In this document: positions 56,236 through 64,000 of the stretch, one piece after another
How the letters are laid out: every line of letters starts with the position of its first letter
Numbering within the stretch: position 1 is the stretch's first letter
Origin: DATKHR01 sp036557365
Lineage (GTDB): Bacteria > Acidobacteriota > Vicinamibacteria > Vicinamibacterales > CAVVIG01
Assembly: GCA_036557365.1 (NCBI GenBank)
Contig: DATBHR010000092.1
Coordinates: 186,001 to 250,000 of the forward strand
Direction of reading: 5' to 3'
Length of the DNA: 64,000 bases
Made by a program: the position numbers and the translations under genes
The notes under the pieces: model-generated
What the model saw: only the letters and a program-made list of their open reading frames with translations
Database searches by the model: none
What the model was told of the DNA's origin: nothing

Positions 56236-56267
56236 GGGTGTAACGACCGTGTGAAGATTGGGTGAAT
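56236..56267 (-). promoter_or_regulatory. Putative PHO box upstream of pstS
   Basis: On the minus strand the units ATTCACC, CTTCACA and CGTTACA follow each other with a period of 11 bases. Such 11-bp direct repeats with TTCAC cores are what PhoB/PhoP regulators bind. The site lies between the ankyrin stop (56273) and the pstS GTG (56143). Confidence 0.55.
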
Positions 56268-56272
56268 TCGGG

Positions 56273-56884
56273 CTACCGCCGGGCGCCGTATCGGCGGAGA
56301 AGTTCGACGATCGCCTGCTGCTCGGCTTGCGTGCCCTTCGTACCGCTCGCGCCCGTCGAGTGCGTCGCAAGGCGAAGCGGAGTCGTGCCACTGCCGCCGT
56401 GAGTCGCGTCCGCACGCGCGCCGTGCTCCAGCAGAGAGCGGACGGCGCGAAGATTCCGCGCGCGAACGGCGCGATGCAGCGGTGTCGCGCCCGATTTGTC
56501 GTTGTGCTCGATGTCCGAACCCGCATCGATCAGGCGCTCGATCACCGACTGTTGACCTGACGGGTTCGAGTGCTGCCCCGACCGGGGACGTGCATCGCAC
56601 GCATAGTGCAGAGCGATCGCCCCGCGCCGATTCTCGGCGTTGGCGTCGGCACCGGCGTCTATCAGCGCCTGGACGACGAGCGGACGAAGTGCAGCCGCTG
56701 CGACGTGGAGCGCCGTGTCCTTTGCGTACAGCTGATGCGGAATCTCCTCGACCAGCCGCTCGTCCAAAAAGCGCGCGAACGCGATCTCGGGCGTCGCACG
56801 GACAAGCCGCACCGCCTCGGCTTCTTCGCCGACGATCGCAGCGAGCACATCGTCAAGCGTCGTCGATCCGTTCGGCGTGGTCAT
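56273..56884 (-). CDS. Ankyrin-repeat protein
   Basis: The 203-residue protein has about four ankyrin repeats: TALHVAAAALRPLVVQALIDAGADANAENRRGAIALHYAC, then QQSVIERLIDAGSDIEHNDKSGATPLHRAVRARNLRAVRSLLEHGARAD and GTTPLRLATHS..IVELLRRYGARR. There is no signal peptide, so it is cytoplasmic and probably binds another protein. The ATG at 56884 was preferred to a GTG 24 bases upstream. It is upstream of pstS in the same direction and divergent from the phosphatase gene. Confidence 0.88.
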   Translation of the reverse strand: MTTPNGSTTLDDVLAAIVGEEAEAVRLVRATPEIAFARFLDERLVEEIPHQLYAKDTALHVAAAALRPLVVQALIDAGADANAENRRGAIALHYACDARPRSGQHSNPSGQQSVIERLIDAGSDIEHNDKSGATPLHRAVRARNLRAVRSLLEHGARADATHGGSGTTPLRLATHSTGASGTKGTQAEQQAIVELLRRYGARR

Positions 56885-56940
56885 CGGCCAAAGCGTAGTC
56901 CGAGCCACACGTCGCGCGCCAGCCGGTGATAACCTTCGCG

Positions 56941-56968
56941 GTTCAGGCCTCGACGTTCAGGCCTCGAC
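56941..56968. repeat. Perfect 14-bp tandem duplication before the SpoIIE-type gene
   Basis: The unit GTTCAGGCCTCGAC occurs twice without a gap, ending 4 bases before the ATG at 56973. A short slippage or duplication event placed here would alter the ribosome site and spacing of the following gene. Confidence 0.8.
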
Positions 56969-56972
56969 TTCG

Positions 56973-58378
56973 ATGAACCCGGGACTGACGGAACGCTGGT
57001 TGGAATTTGCGCAACTCGCCGCAGGCGTCGTGATTCTGACGGCGGGCATCGTGCAGTGTCTGTTTTCGAAGCCGATCCGGAAGAACGGCAACGCCGCGCT
57101 CGGCGCGCTGGGGATCTGCGGCGTCCTGTATGGCGTCCGCCTGCTCATCGGTGGTCCGGACGTGCGCGCGCTCGTTCCTGCCTCACCGCGCTTCTGGATT
57201 TATCTCGACACCGACATCACGTACATCATCCTCGTCCCGCTCCTCTATTTCTTCGAGCTGACGTTTGGCGCTGGTTGGCGCGGCTCGATCCGCTGGATGC
57301 GCATCGTCGCGACGGCATACGCGGTGATTGCCGTCGTCGTGGACGCGGTGACCCGGACTCCCACGATTTCGAAATGGGTGAACGGTTACGTCGTCGTGGC
57401 GGCGATGATCCTCATCGTCTGGAACAGCGCGAGCCTTCGCGCGGCAGATACGCGCGGCATTCGCATCGTCCGTCGGGCGTCATCGTCTTTGCCGGATTCG
57501 TGCTGTTTCAGAACGTCATCAACGATCGATTCTTTCGAGGCGCCTTGAACGTGGAGTGGGCTGGCGCGCTCATTCTGCTGGGATGTCTCGGGTACGTGGC
57601 CGTGACGCGCGCCGTCGACAATGATCGGCGCCTGCTCGAGCTGCGGCACGAGCTCGACACGGCGCGACAGATTCAGGCGTCGATTCTTCCGCACGAGATG
57701 CCGACCATCGAAGGTCTCGGTCTCGGCGCGCGCTATCTGCCGATGGCGGCGGTCGCCGGCGACTTTTACGACTTCCTCGATCTGGGCGGCGGCTGCCTCG
57801 GCGTCCTCGTCGCGGACGTGTCAGGTCACGGGATTCCGGCCGCGCTGATCGCGTCGATGGTCAAGGTCGCGCTCGTCGCGCAGTCGGCGCACGGCGACGA
57901 CCCGGCGCGCGTGCTCGCCGGCATGAACGAGATTTTCTGCGGCCGGCTCGAACGTCAGTTCGTCACCGCCGCGTACGCATACGTCGACGCGGCCGGCGGT
58001 CGCCTGCGATACGGCGCGGCGGGCCATCCGCCGGCGCTGCTCGCGCATCGGGCCGGCGACGTCGAGGAGATCGTCGAGAACGGCGTGATGCTCGGCCACT
58101 TCCCGGGCTGGAAGTACTCGTCCGTTGATCGGCCCTTCCTGCCGGGCGATCGGTTGATCCTGTACACCGACGGACTCGTGGAAGCGACCGATTCAGCCGG
58201 TGAGTTCTTCGACGGCGACCGGTTGCGCGCGTTCGCGCATCGCGACTCGTTCGCCAGCGCCGATGCGTTTGCCGGCGCGCTCGTCGAGCACGTCAGCACG
58301 TTCGGCGGCCGCACTCACAATCATGGTTTCGATGACGACGTGACGGTCGTCGTCGTCGACAGCACGCGACGCGGCTAG
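56973..58378 (+). pseudogene. Frameshifted SpoIIE/PP2C-type serine phosphatase with membrane domain
   Basis: Two overlapping frames make one protein. The first, from ATG 56973 (MNPGLTERWLEFAQLAAGVV), encodes about six membrane helices; it runs into nonsense after residue ~167 and stops at 57548. The second frame resumes near 57475 with GVIVFAGFVLFQNVIND, a further helix pair, and the complete SpoIIE phosphatase domain (LPHEMPTIEGLGLGARYLPM, VAGDFYDFLDLGGG, VADVSGHGIPAALIASMVK, RLRYGAAGHPPALL, LILYTDGLVEATD). A one-base loss near 57470-57480 would explain it; a sequencing error is equally possible. Intact, it would be a membrane-bound partner-switching phosphatase. Confidence 0.75.
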
Positions 58379-58402
58379 TGGCGTGCGCTCCGGCACGCCT
58401 TG

Positions 58403-59296
58403 TCAGCGCGCGTTGTCCAGACCGATCGCGCGTCCGAGCGAACCGACGACGATGAGGCCGACGTGGAGATCGTAGCGGGCGCTCTTCGCGACGGCGTATT
58501 CCATGATGACTTCCGAGTCGAGCTCCCGTCCCACCGTGTCGAGGCCCGACGAATAAACCGCTCCGGCAGCGCCGCGGATGTACTTGCCGCTCGTGCGCAA
58601 GGCGAGCGACTCGAGGACGTCGCCGCCGCCGCTCTGCGGCGACCGCAGCTGCGATTGATGGTTCGTGCCCTGATTCAGGCGCAGCGAGCGTCGATCGACG
58701 ATGTGCACGATCGCGTGGCTGGCCAGCACGACGGGCAGGACGTCGGCGGTTCTCGGAGCGGTCGTCTCGATGCCGCCAGCCGATGTGACGACGATACCGG
58801 TCACGGGCGCGTGCCGTGCGCGCAGATCCTCCGCGGCCTCGCGGATGGTTTCGAGCGTGTGCGTGGTCGCCGTGCGGCTCGCGAAGAGCCGCGTGACGCC
58901 ACGGGCAAGCGCGTCATGATCGCGCGTGAAGTCGACGACTTTCGTGACGGGCGAACCGCTTGCGTAGACAGCCACGTCGCGTTCGCCGGACGCGCGATCC
59001 ACGAATCGTTCGACGGCCTGACGCATCAACTGGAATTCGCTGGTCGCGAACGCGCTCGTATCGACGACCACCGCGATCGGGTAAGCGGCCGGCGTCACGC
59101 CGATCACGTCGCAACGCCTGTGATCGTTTTCGACGATGAAGTCGCCGCTGCCCAGGCCCATCATGGGTGCGCCGGTTTCGTCGACGACGCCGACGAGCGC
59201 GTAGCGGCTCTGTTCCTGCGCGGCCGGGGTTGCATCGATGGCCATGCAGGCGGCGAGAACGCAGCACGCGGCTGACGGGACCCGCATCGGCGTCAT
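58403..59296 (-). CDS. Secreted VWFA-related protein
   Basis: The 297-residue protein has a signal peptide (residues 1-25), then the strand GVVDETGAPMMGLGSGDFIVENDHRR and a von Willebrand A-like domain: PIAVVVDTSAF..SEFQLMRQAVERFVDRASGE (MIDAS-like DxS), and VTGIVVTSAGGIETT. The set is the VWFA-related Acidobacterial domain family, of unknown function. It ends LDNAR with no membrane anchor. ATG 59296, divergent from the sigma factor gene with 46 bases between. Confidence 0.75.
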   Translation of the reverse strand: MTPMRVPSAACCVLAACMAIDATPAAQEQSRYALVGVVDETGAPMMGLGSGDFIVENDHRRCDVIGVTPAAYPIAVVVDTSAFATSEFQLMRQAVERFVDRASGERDVAVYASGSPVTKVVDFTRDHDALARGVTRLFASRTATTHTLETIREAAEDLRARHAPVTGIVVTSAGGIETTAPRTADVLPVVLASHAIVHIVDRRSLRLNQGTNHQSQLRSPQSGGGDVLESLALRTSGKYIRGAAGAVYSSGLDTVGRELDSEVIMEYAVAKSARYDLHVGLIVVGSLGRAIGLDNAR

Positions 59297-59342
59297 TGTA
59301 ACGCCCGAGCGGGTGCTAAAATCCCTCACCCATCGAGCCACC

Positions 59343-59960
59343 GTGACAAAAACCGTGGAGCGCGCAGGAGCGGACGGCGAAGCGGCACCCGGCGCGGCCA
59401 CCGACCTGCTGTTGCGATGGGGCGTGGACGAGGAGGCGCCGGCGGCGCTCATCACGCTCGTCTACGACGAACTGCGGCGCATGGCGCGGACGTATCTGCG
59501 GCGCGAGCGCCCGGACCACACGCTGCAGCCCACCGCGCTCGTCCACGAAGCGTATCTGCGCATGATCGACCAGCGGCGCGTCGACTGGCGGAACCGCGCG
59601 CAGTTCGTCGGCCTCGCCGCCACGATGATGCGGCGCATCCTCGTCAACCACGCGCGCGACCGCGCGGCCGCCAAGCGCGGGGGCGACGCGGAGCACGTGC
59701 CGCTCACGATCAGCACGGACCAGATTGCGAGCGACGAGCCGCCGCTCGATCTGATGGAGCTCCATGACGCGCTCGATCGGCTCCACGCGCTCGACACGCG
59801 CAAGAGCCGCATCGTCGAGCTGAAATTCTTCGGCGGGCTGACGACCGACGAGATTTCAGAGGTGATTGCCGTGTCGCCCGCGACCGTCGAGCGCGACTGG
59901 ATGTTCGCGCGGGCGTGGCTCCGGGACGCGCTCGGATCGCCGGAGGGCTTGTCGCGATGA
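59343..59960 (+). CDS. ECF-type RNA polymerase sigma factor (Acidobacterial Sigma70_ECF type)
   Basis: The 205-residue protein has region 2 (ELRRMARTYLRRERPDHTLQPTALVHEAYLRM) and region 4 (ALDTRKSRIVELKFFGGLTTDEISEVIAVSPATVERDW). The form with QPTALVHEAYLRM..NRAQFVGLAA..MRRILVNHARDR..AAKRGG is the ECF subgroup that accompanies Ser/Thr kinases in Acidobacteriota and Planctomycetes. The start is a GTG. Its stop overlaps the kinase ATG by four bases, so kinase and sigma are coupled, suggesting phosphorylation-linked control of this sigma factor. Confidence 0.93.
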   Translation: MTKTVERAGADGEAAPGAATDLLLRWGVDEEAPAALITLVYDELRRMARTYLRRERPDHTLQPTALVHEAYLRMIDQRRVDWRNRAQFVGLAATMMRRILVNHARDRAAAKRGGDAEHVPLTISTDQIASDEPPLDLMELHDALDRLHALDTRKSRIVELKFFGGLTTDEISEVIAVSPATVERDWMFARAWLRDALGSPEGLSR

Positions 59961-62596
59961 GCACGCCGGCGTGGCAGGCGATCACCGAACTGTTTCACGC
60001 GGCGCTGAACCAGCCGCTGCGCGAGCGCGACACCTTCCTGGCGAACGCGTGCGCCGGTGACGCTGCGCTGCTCGCGAGCGTCCGCCGCCTGCTCGCCGCG
60101 CACGAGACCGCATCCGGATTCCTGGGAACGCCGGCAGTCGCCGACGCGCTGGCCGTGCTTGACGCCTCGGAGTCGACCGCTGCCGGCACGTTGATTGGTC
60201 CGTATCGAATCGTGCGCGAGATCGGACGCGGCGGGATGGGTGCGGTGTACCTCGCGGACCGCGCGGACGACCAGTTCACGAAGCAGGTCGCGATCAAGCT
60301 GATCAAGCGCGGCATGGATACCGACGGCGTGCTGCGCCGCTTCCGCGAGGAGCGGCAGATCCTGGCGGATCTCGAGCACCCGAACGTCGCGCGTCTGCTC
60401 GACGGCGGGACGACGGCGGACGGCCGTCCGTACTTCGTGATGGAGTACGTCGACGGCCGGCCGATCGACCGCTATTGCGCCGAGCGCGCCATCGGCATCG
60501 CAGATCGTCTGCAGCTCTTCCTCCAGGTGTGCGGCGCCGTTTCCTTCGCGCATCAGCGCCTCGTCGTCCATCGCGACATCAAGCCGTCGAACGTCCTCGT
60601 CACCGGCGATGGGACGCCGAAGCTCCTCGACTTCGGCATCGCGAAGTTGATGCGGCCCGGAACGGGCGACACGCTCGACACCCTGTCTGCGATTTCGGCG
60701 ATGACGCCCGAGTACGCCAGCCCGGAGCAGCTGCGATCGCAGCGCGTCGACGCGATCAGCGACGTGTATTCGCTCGGCGCGCTCCTGTACGAGCTGCTGG
60801 CAGGCCGTCCGCCGTACATGTTCACGTCGCGAGCGCCAGCCGACGTGGCTGCGGTGATCGACGCGAAGGATCCGGTTGCGCCGAGCGCCGCCGCCGGCGA
60901 ACGGATTCGGCGTCAGCTGCTCGGCGACGTCGACACGATCGTGCTGAAGGCGATCGCACGCGAGCGCGAGCGCCGCTATCAGTCGGTCGAGCAGCTCGCC
61001 GAAGACCTGCGGCGGCATCTGGACGGGCGGCCCATCGCCGCGCGCAAGGACGCGACGATGTACCGCGCGGCGAAATTCGTCCGTCGCAACGCCGTCGCCG
61101 TGACGGCGGCGGTGCTCATCGCGGCGACGCTCGTCGGCGGCATCGCTGCGACCACGTGGCAAGCCGTCAAGGCGCGCAGGGAATCGCGACGTGCCGACGC
61201 GCAGGCCGCTGCCGCGCGCGCCGTCACGCAGTTCCTGCAGAACGATCTGCTGGCGCAGGCCAGCTTTCGCGCGCAGGGCGCCGGTGTGACCGCGGACCCG
61301 AACCTCACCGTACGCACGGCGCTCGATCGCGCGTCCGAGCGCATCGCGGGACGATTTGCGGACGAACCGCTGATCGAATCGGCCATCCGCCACACGATCG
61401 GCGTGACGTATTCGGATCTCGGTCTCCTCGCGCAGGCGCAGCCACACTTGGAGCGGGCGCTCGAACTCCGACGGCAGACGCTCGGTCCTGCGGACGCCGA
61501 GACGCTGAACACGGCCCGCCGGCTCGGATGGGTTCTCCACCTCGAAGGCCACAATCAGGCGGCGGAGCCCATCCTGACAGAGGTGCTCGCGCAGCAGGAG
61601 CGGCAGCTCGGTCCGAACAACGGCGATGTCGCCGAAACGCTGAACATGCTGGCGTCGACGTTGTCCAGTGGAGGACGTCGGCGTGAAGCGATCGACGTGG
61701 CGGTGCGCGTCGTGGAGATCCAGCGTCGTGTGTACGGCGCAGAGCATCCCGAGACGCTTGTCGCCATGAACAATCTCGCCGTCACCTATTCGAATGACGG
61801 CCGCTATGCGGCCGCGGAAGCGATCGGCAAATCGCTGGTCGAGATCAAGCGCCGCGTGCTCGGCAACGACGATCCCAGCACGCTGACCAGCATGAACAAC
61901 CTCGCGTTGTCCTATCGCAATCAGGGCAAGTTCGCGGACGCAGAGGCGCTCGTCACCGAAACGCTCGAGCGCCGCCGGCGCGTGACCGGCCCTGGCAGTC
62001 CGGACACGCTGCAGACGATGAATACGCTGGCGAACGTGTATGCGGCGGAAGGCCGGTACCCGGAGGCCGAGACGCTGCTCGTGCAGGCGATTGACGGACG
62101 GACGCGTCTCTACGGCGATAAGAATCCTGACACGGTCGCGGCGATGAACAATCTCGCGGACGTCTACCGCCGCGAAGGCAACCTCGAGAAAGCGAAGACG
62201 CTGTTCGGTCGCGTGCTCGAGACCCGTCGTCAGGTGCTCGGTCCGAATCACCCGAACACGCTGACCGTGCTCGTCTCGCTCGGTGCGATCGAGCTCGAGC
62301 AGCGTGAGCCCTCGAAGGCGGAGGAGCTCCTTCGGCAGGCGGTCGATGGCTATGCGCAGGGCAAGTCGGATACGTGGCAGCGCTATTACGCGCAGAGTCT
62401 GCTCGGACAGAGCCTCGCCGCGCGTGGCCGGTACGCGGACGCCGAGCCGCTGCTGACGGGAGGCTATGAGGGGATGACGAAGCGGCAGCAGTCGATCTCC
62501 GCCGAGAATCGTCCGAAGCTCGACGAAGCGAAACGGGCGATCGACGAGCTGAGTCGCTCGCGGGGAAAAGGCGACCCGGAAGCCGCACGGCGGTAA
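59957..62596 (+). CDS. Transmembrane Ser/Thr protein kinase with C-terminal TPR repeats
   Basis: The 879-residue protein has a kinase domain with IGRGGMGAVY (residues 90-99), VAIK, HRDIKPSN (204-211) and DFG (about 224), then EYASPEQL. After it one membrane helix (about 376-398, VAVTAAVLIAATLVGGIAATTW) and a periplasmic or extracellular row of kinesin-light-chain-like TPRs, each about 42 residues, carrying MNNLA..Y..G.Y..AE (residues 485-838). N-terminal 80 residues are a helical sigma-adjacent segment. It senses a signal through the TPRs and phosphorylates cytoplasmic targets, probably the coupled sigma factor. Confidence 0.93.
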   Translation: MSTPAWQAITELFHAALNQPLRERDTFLANACAGDAALLASVRRLLAAHETASGFLGTPAVADALAVLDASESTAAGTLIGPYRIVREIGRGGMGAVYLADRADDQFTKQVAIKLIKRGMDTDGVLRRFREERQILADLEHPNVARLLDGGTTADGRPYFVMEYVDGRPIDRYCAERAIGIADRLQLFLQVCGAVSFAHQRLVVHRDIKPSNVLVTGDGTPKLLDFGIAKLMRPGTGDTLDTLSAISAMTPEYASPEQLRSQRVDAISDVYSLGALLYELLAGRPPYMFTSRAPADVAAVIDAKDPVAPSAAAGERIRRQLLGDVDTIVLKAIARERERRYQSVEQLAEDLRRHLDGRPIAARKDATMYRAAKFVRRNAVAVTAAVLIAATLVGGIAATTWQAVKARRESRRADAQAAAARAVTQFLQNDLLAQASFRAQGAGVTADPNLTVRTALDRASERIAGRFADEPLIESAIRHTIGVTYSDLGLLAQAQPHLERALELRRQTLGPADAETLNTARRLGWVLHLEGHNQAAEPILTEVLAQQERQLGPNNGDVAETLNMLASTLSSGGRRREAIDVAVRVVEIQRRVYGAEHPETLVAMNNLAVTYSNDGRYAAAEAIGKSLVEIKRRVLGNDDPSTLTSMNNLALSYRNQGKFADAEALVTETLERRRRVTGPGSPDTLQTMNTLANVYAAEGRYPEAETLLVQAIDGRTRLYGDKNPDTVAAMNNLADVYRREGNLEKAKTLFGRVLETRRQVLGPNHPNTLTVLVSLGAIELEQREPSKAEELLRQAVDGYAQGKSDTWQRYYAQSLLGQSLAARGRYADAEPLLTGGYEGMTKRQQSISAENRPKLDEAKRAIDELSRSRGKGDPEAARR

Positions 62597-62658
62597 TTTC
62601 CGCCGAAACGGATCACGCGTCGCCTCCGGTCACGCCAACCGCAAAGGCGTCTTCTACC

Positions 62659-62919
62659 TTATTTACTGAGTTTCAGATTCGCGGTGGTGTTCTTGCTGAC
62701 CGTCAGCATCTTCTCCTTCGGTTGGTACGACAGCGACGCCTCGATGATGATCTTCTCCGGCTTGACGCCGGTCAGCTTGTAGCGTCCGTGTGAATTCGTG
62801 TACGCCGTCTTGCCGAAGTTTCCGCCGGAGCCCGCGACGATCTTGACCATCGCGTTGCGCACGGAGGCGCCGGTCTGCGAGTCGGTAATCCGGCCCTTCA
62901 GCGTGTAGGTGGGTGGCAT
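62659..62919 (-). CDS. Small carboxypeptidase-regulatory-like domain protein
   Basis: The 86-residue protein is one CarboxypepD_reg-like beta-sandwich: YTLKGRITDSQTGASVRNAMVKIV, AYTNSHGRYKLTGVKPEKIIIEASLSYQPKEKMLTVS. It lacks a signal peptide. AAAGGAG lies before the ATG. It faces the kinase gene tail-to-tail. Such single-domain proteins are frequent in Acidobacteriota; the role is not known. Confidence 0.7.
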   Translation of the reverse strand: MPPTYTLKGRITDSQTGASVRNAMVKIVAGSGGNFGKTAYTNSHGRYKLTGVKPEKIIIEASLSYQPKEKMLTVSKNTTANLKLSK

Positions 62920-63009
62920 GCTCGCGCTCCTTTCGAAGGGTGGAGCATACCCTGCCCCGTCGTCGAGATCACGTCGGCGGACTCGTCGCGATGGCGGAGA
63001 AGGCCGGCT

Positions 63010-63147
63010 GTGACAACCTCGTTCCGTGTCGGACAACGCTACAAGCGCGTCATCGATTGTTTCGGAGCGCCGGATACGTTGAAGCAGATCGAGATCGCCA
63101 TCGACCGTGAATCGGGTACGTCGAAGTGGGTGAAGGGCGATCATTAG
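63010..63147 (+). CDS. 45-residue hypothetical protein
   Basis: A GTG at 63010 follows GGAGAAGG with good spacing. The peptide (TTSFRVGQRYKRVIDCFGAP, then DTLKQIEIAIDRESGTSKWV) has a balanced, protein-like composition, unlike the arginine-rich chance frames around it. No family known. Its TAG is directly followed by the GTG of the next gene, so the two may be coupled. Confidence 0.5.
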   Translation: MTTSFRVGQRYKRVIDCFGAPDTLKQIEIAIDRESGTSKWVKGDH

Positions 63148-64000
63148 GTGGAACCCCTCTTGCACCGTTGCGGTTCAGTGGACCCCCGCGAAGCGTGGCA
63201 GCTCCTGCAAGCTCAGCTGACGGCAGCTCGACAACGGCTCGACGCTGGCGACAGGGCGGGTGCGCTCGAAGCGGTGGACGCGGCGCTGGCGATCGATCCC
63301 GATTTCCTCGCGGCGCATTCGTTACGGCAGAAAATTCAGCTCGGCCAGGACGCAGCAGTAAAGCACTCACCTGCGAGCGTGACGCCAGCCTCGCGCGCGC
63401 GCGATGAGCTGACGTCCGCGCCGATCACGCCGACGCCCGGGCGCATCGAGCGCAAACTGCTCGTGCCTCAGGCGCTCACGGTGCCTCGAGTGCCGGCGCC
63501 GCGGCCCGTTTCTGTGCGGCGCACGGAGCGGCAGCCCGCGCCACGGCACCACATCGAGCATGAGGCCGCTCCTCCGTCGCACATCGAGAAGCCGCCCGTC
63601 TTTTCGCCGCTCGCCGAGGAGCCGCTCGTTCCGCCGCGCGTCGAGGAGCAGCCTCGCGCGGCGAACGTCGCGCTCGAAGACGCGAATCTGCGGCGGACAA
63701 CTACGGCTCCGCAGCTCGTCGCCGAACTGCCGTTGAGGCCGGAGCGACCGCAAACGAAATCGCCGAAAAACGTCCGATCGCCCAGACGGAGACCCGCACA
63801 TCGTTCCTCGGTGTTTGCCCGTCGACTCGCGGCAGCCGCGGTCGTTGGCGGCGTTGTCTTTGGCGCGTCGTACCTTCAGGATTGGTCATTGGGCGACGTC
63901 GGGCGCTTCACGCAGGCCTGGTCGGTTGCCGACATCCAGCGTGCGCTGCACGAGTGGTCGCAGTCGAACAGCACACCGGCGGCATCGCAAACGACAGCGG
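63148..64000 (+). CDS. TPR-containing single-pass membrane protein, 5' part (window end)
   Basis: The frame is open from a GTG at 63148 (or GTG 63178, before DPREAWQLLQAQLTAARQRL) to the end of the window, at least 284 residues. Residues 11-50 form a TPR-like helical pair (LDAGDRAGALEAVDAALAIDPDFLAAHSLRQK). A 145-residue Pro/Arg/Glu-rich disordered region follows, then one membrane helix (LAAAAVVGGVVFGASYL). An AAGGG stands before GTG 63148. I do not recognise the family; the part beyond the helix is missing. Confidence 0.6.
   Translation, partial: MEPLLHRCGSVDPREAWQLLQAQLTAARQRLDAGDRAGALEAVDAALAIDPDFLAAHSLRQKIQLGQDAAVKHSPASVTPASRARDELTSAPITPTPGRIERKLLVPQALTVPRVPAPRPVSVRRTERQPAPRHHIEHEAAPPSHIEKPPVFSPLAEEPLVPPRVEEQPRAANVALEDANLRRTTTAPQLVAELPLRPERPQTKSPKNVRSPRRRPAHRSSVFARRLAAAAVVGGVVFGASYLQDWSLGDVGRFTQAWSVADIQRALHEWSQSNSTPAASQTTA

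Overview
The window is high-GC, tightly packed bacterial chromosome with no rRNA, tRNA, insertion sequence, phage gene or CRISPR array that I could see. The gene content points to Acidobacteriota, most likely a Vicinamibacteria-type soil organism. The reasons are an Oar-like TonB-dependent receptor with an N-terminal carboxypeptidase-regulatory domain, an ECF sigma factor translationally coupled to a Ser/Thr kinase with TPR repeats, a VWFA-type secreted protein, many small PEGA/CarboxypepD-reg proteins, Tat-exported esterases and a DUF1111 di-heme protein. This assignment is inference from family content, not from a marker gene.

Layout. 1-5.8 kb: end of a surface-polysaccharide locus (O-antigen ligase-like 3' end, an oxidoreductase-epimerase fusion, a glycosyltransferase, a 71-residue exported protein, a methyltransferase, an acyltransferase). 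6-7.5 kb: a TetR repressor coupled to a lactonase-like metallo-hydrolase, with a perfect 16-bp palindrome at the repressor start. 7.5-19.2 kb: mostly exported enzymes and envelope proteins (dienelactone hydrolase, NTF2-like protein, M28 peptidase, type-B carboxylesterase, PEGA protein, beta-barrel, glycine-zipper lipoprotein, di-heme protein) and one Hsp20. 19.2-21 kb: a two-gene LigD (polymerase/primase plus ATP ligase). 21.2-22.7 kb: a 40-residue membrane peptide, a molybdenum-carrier-like protein and PhoU.

22.7-36 kb is the most interesting block: a BBP2-type porin divergent from an extended potassium operon. Its order is KdpD C-terminal kinase, kdpE, a USP-like protein, a 27-residue membrane peptide, kdpF, kdpA, kdpB, kdpC, two tandem stand-alone KdpD N-terminal modules, and a KimA-like APC transporter. 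Nearly every junction overlaps by 1-8 bases or is very short. KdpD is thus split into three polypeptides, and its sensory module is duplicated. A 17-bp sequence (14 of 17 bases identical) occurs in both control regions, overlapping a well-formed -35/-10 promoter before the structural genes; it is a candidate KdpE box. It also fits a promoter reading into the porin.

36-47.5 kb: a beta-lactamase-like serine hydrolase, a catalase-like-fold hypothetical, a cysteine-synthase family enzyme, an acylating aldehyde dehydrogenase, a peptidoglycan trio (L,D-transpeptidase, M23 peptidase, PEBP protein), a Tat phospholipase C and an OprB porin. 47.5-52.2 kb: the large TonB receptor and a PLC-like phosphodiesterase. 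52.2-56.3 kb: pstSCAB with a putative PHO box; phoU lies 30 kb away. 56.3-64 kb: an ankyrin protein, a frameshifted SpoIIE-type phosphatase, a VWFA protein, the ECF sigma/kinase pair, small proteins, and a TPR/transmembrane gene cut by the window end.

Start codons were moved from the longest frame where a Shine-Dalgarno, signal peptide or four-base overlap favoured it.
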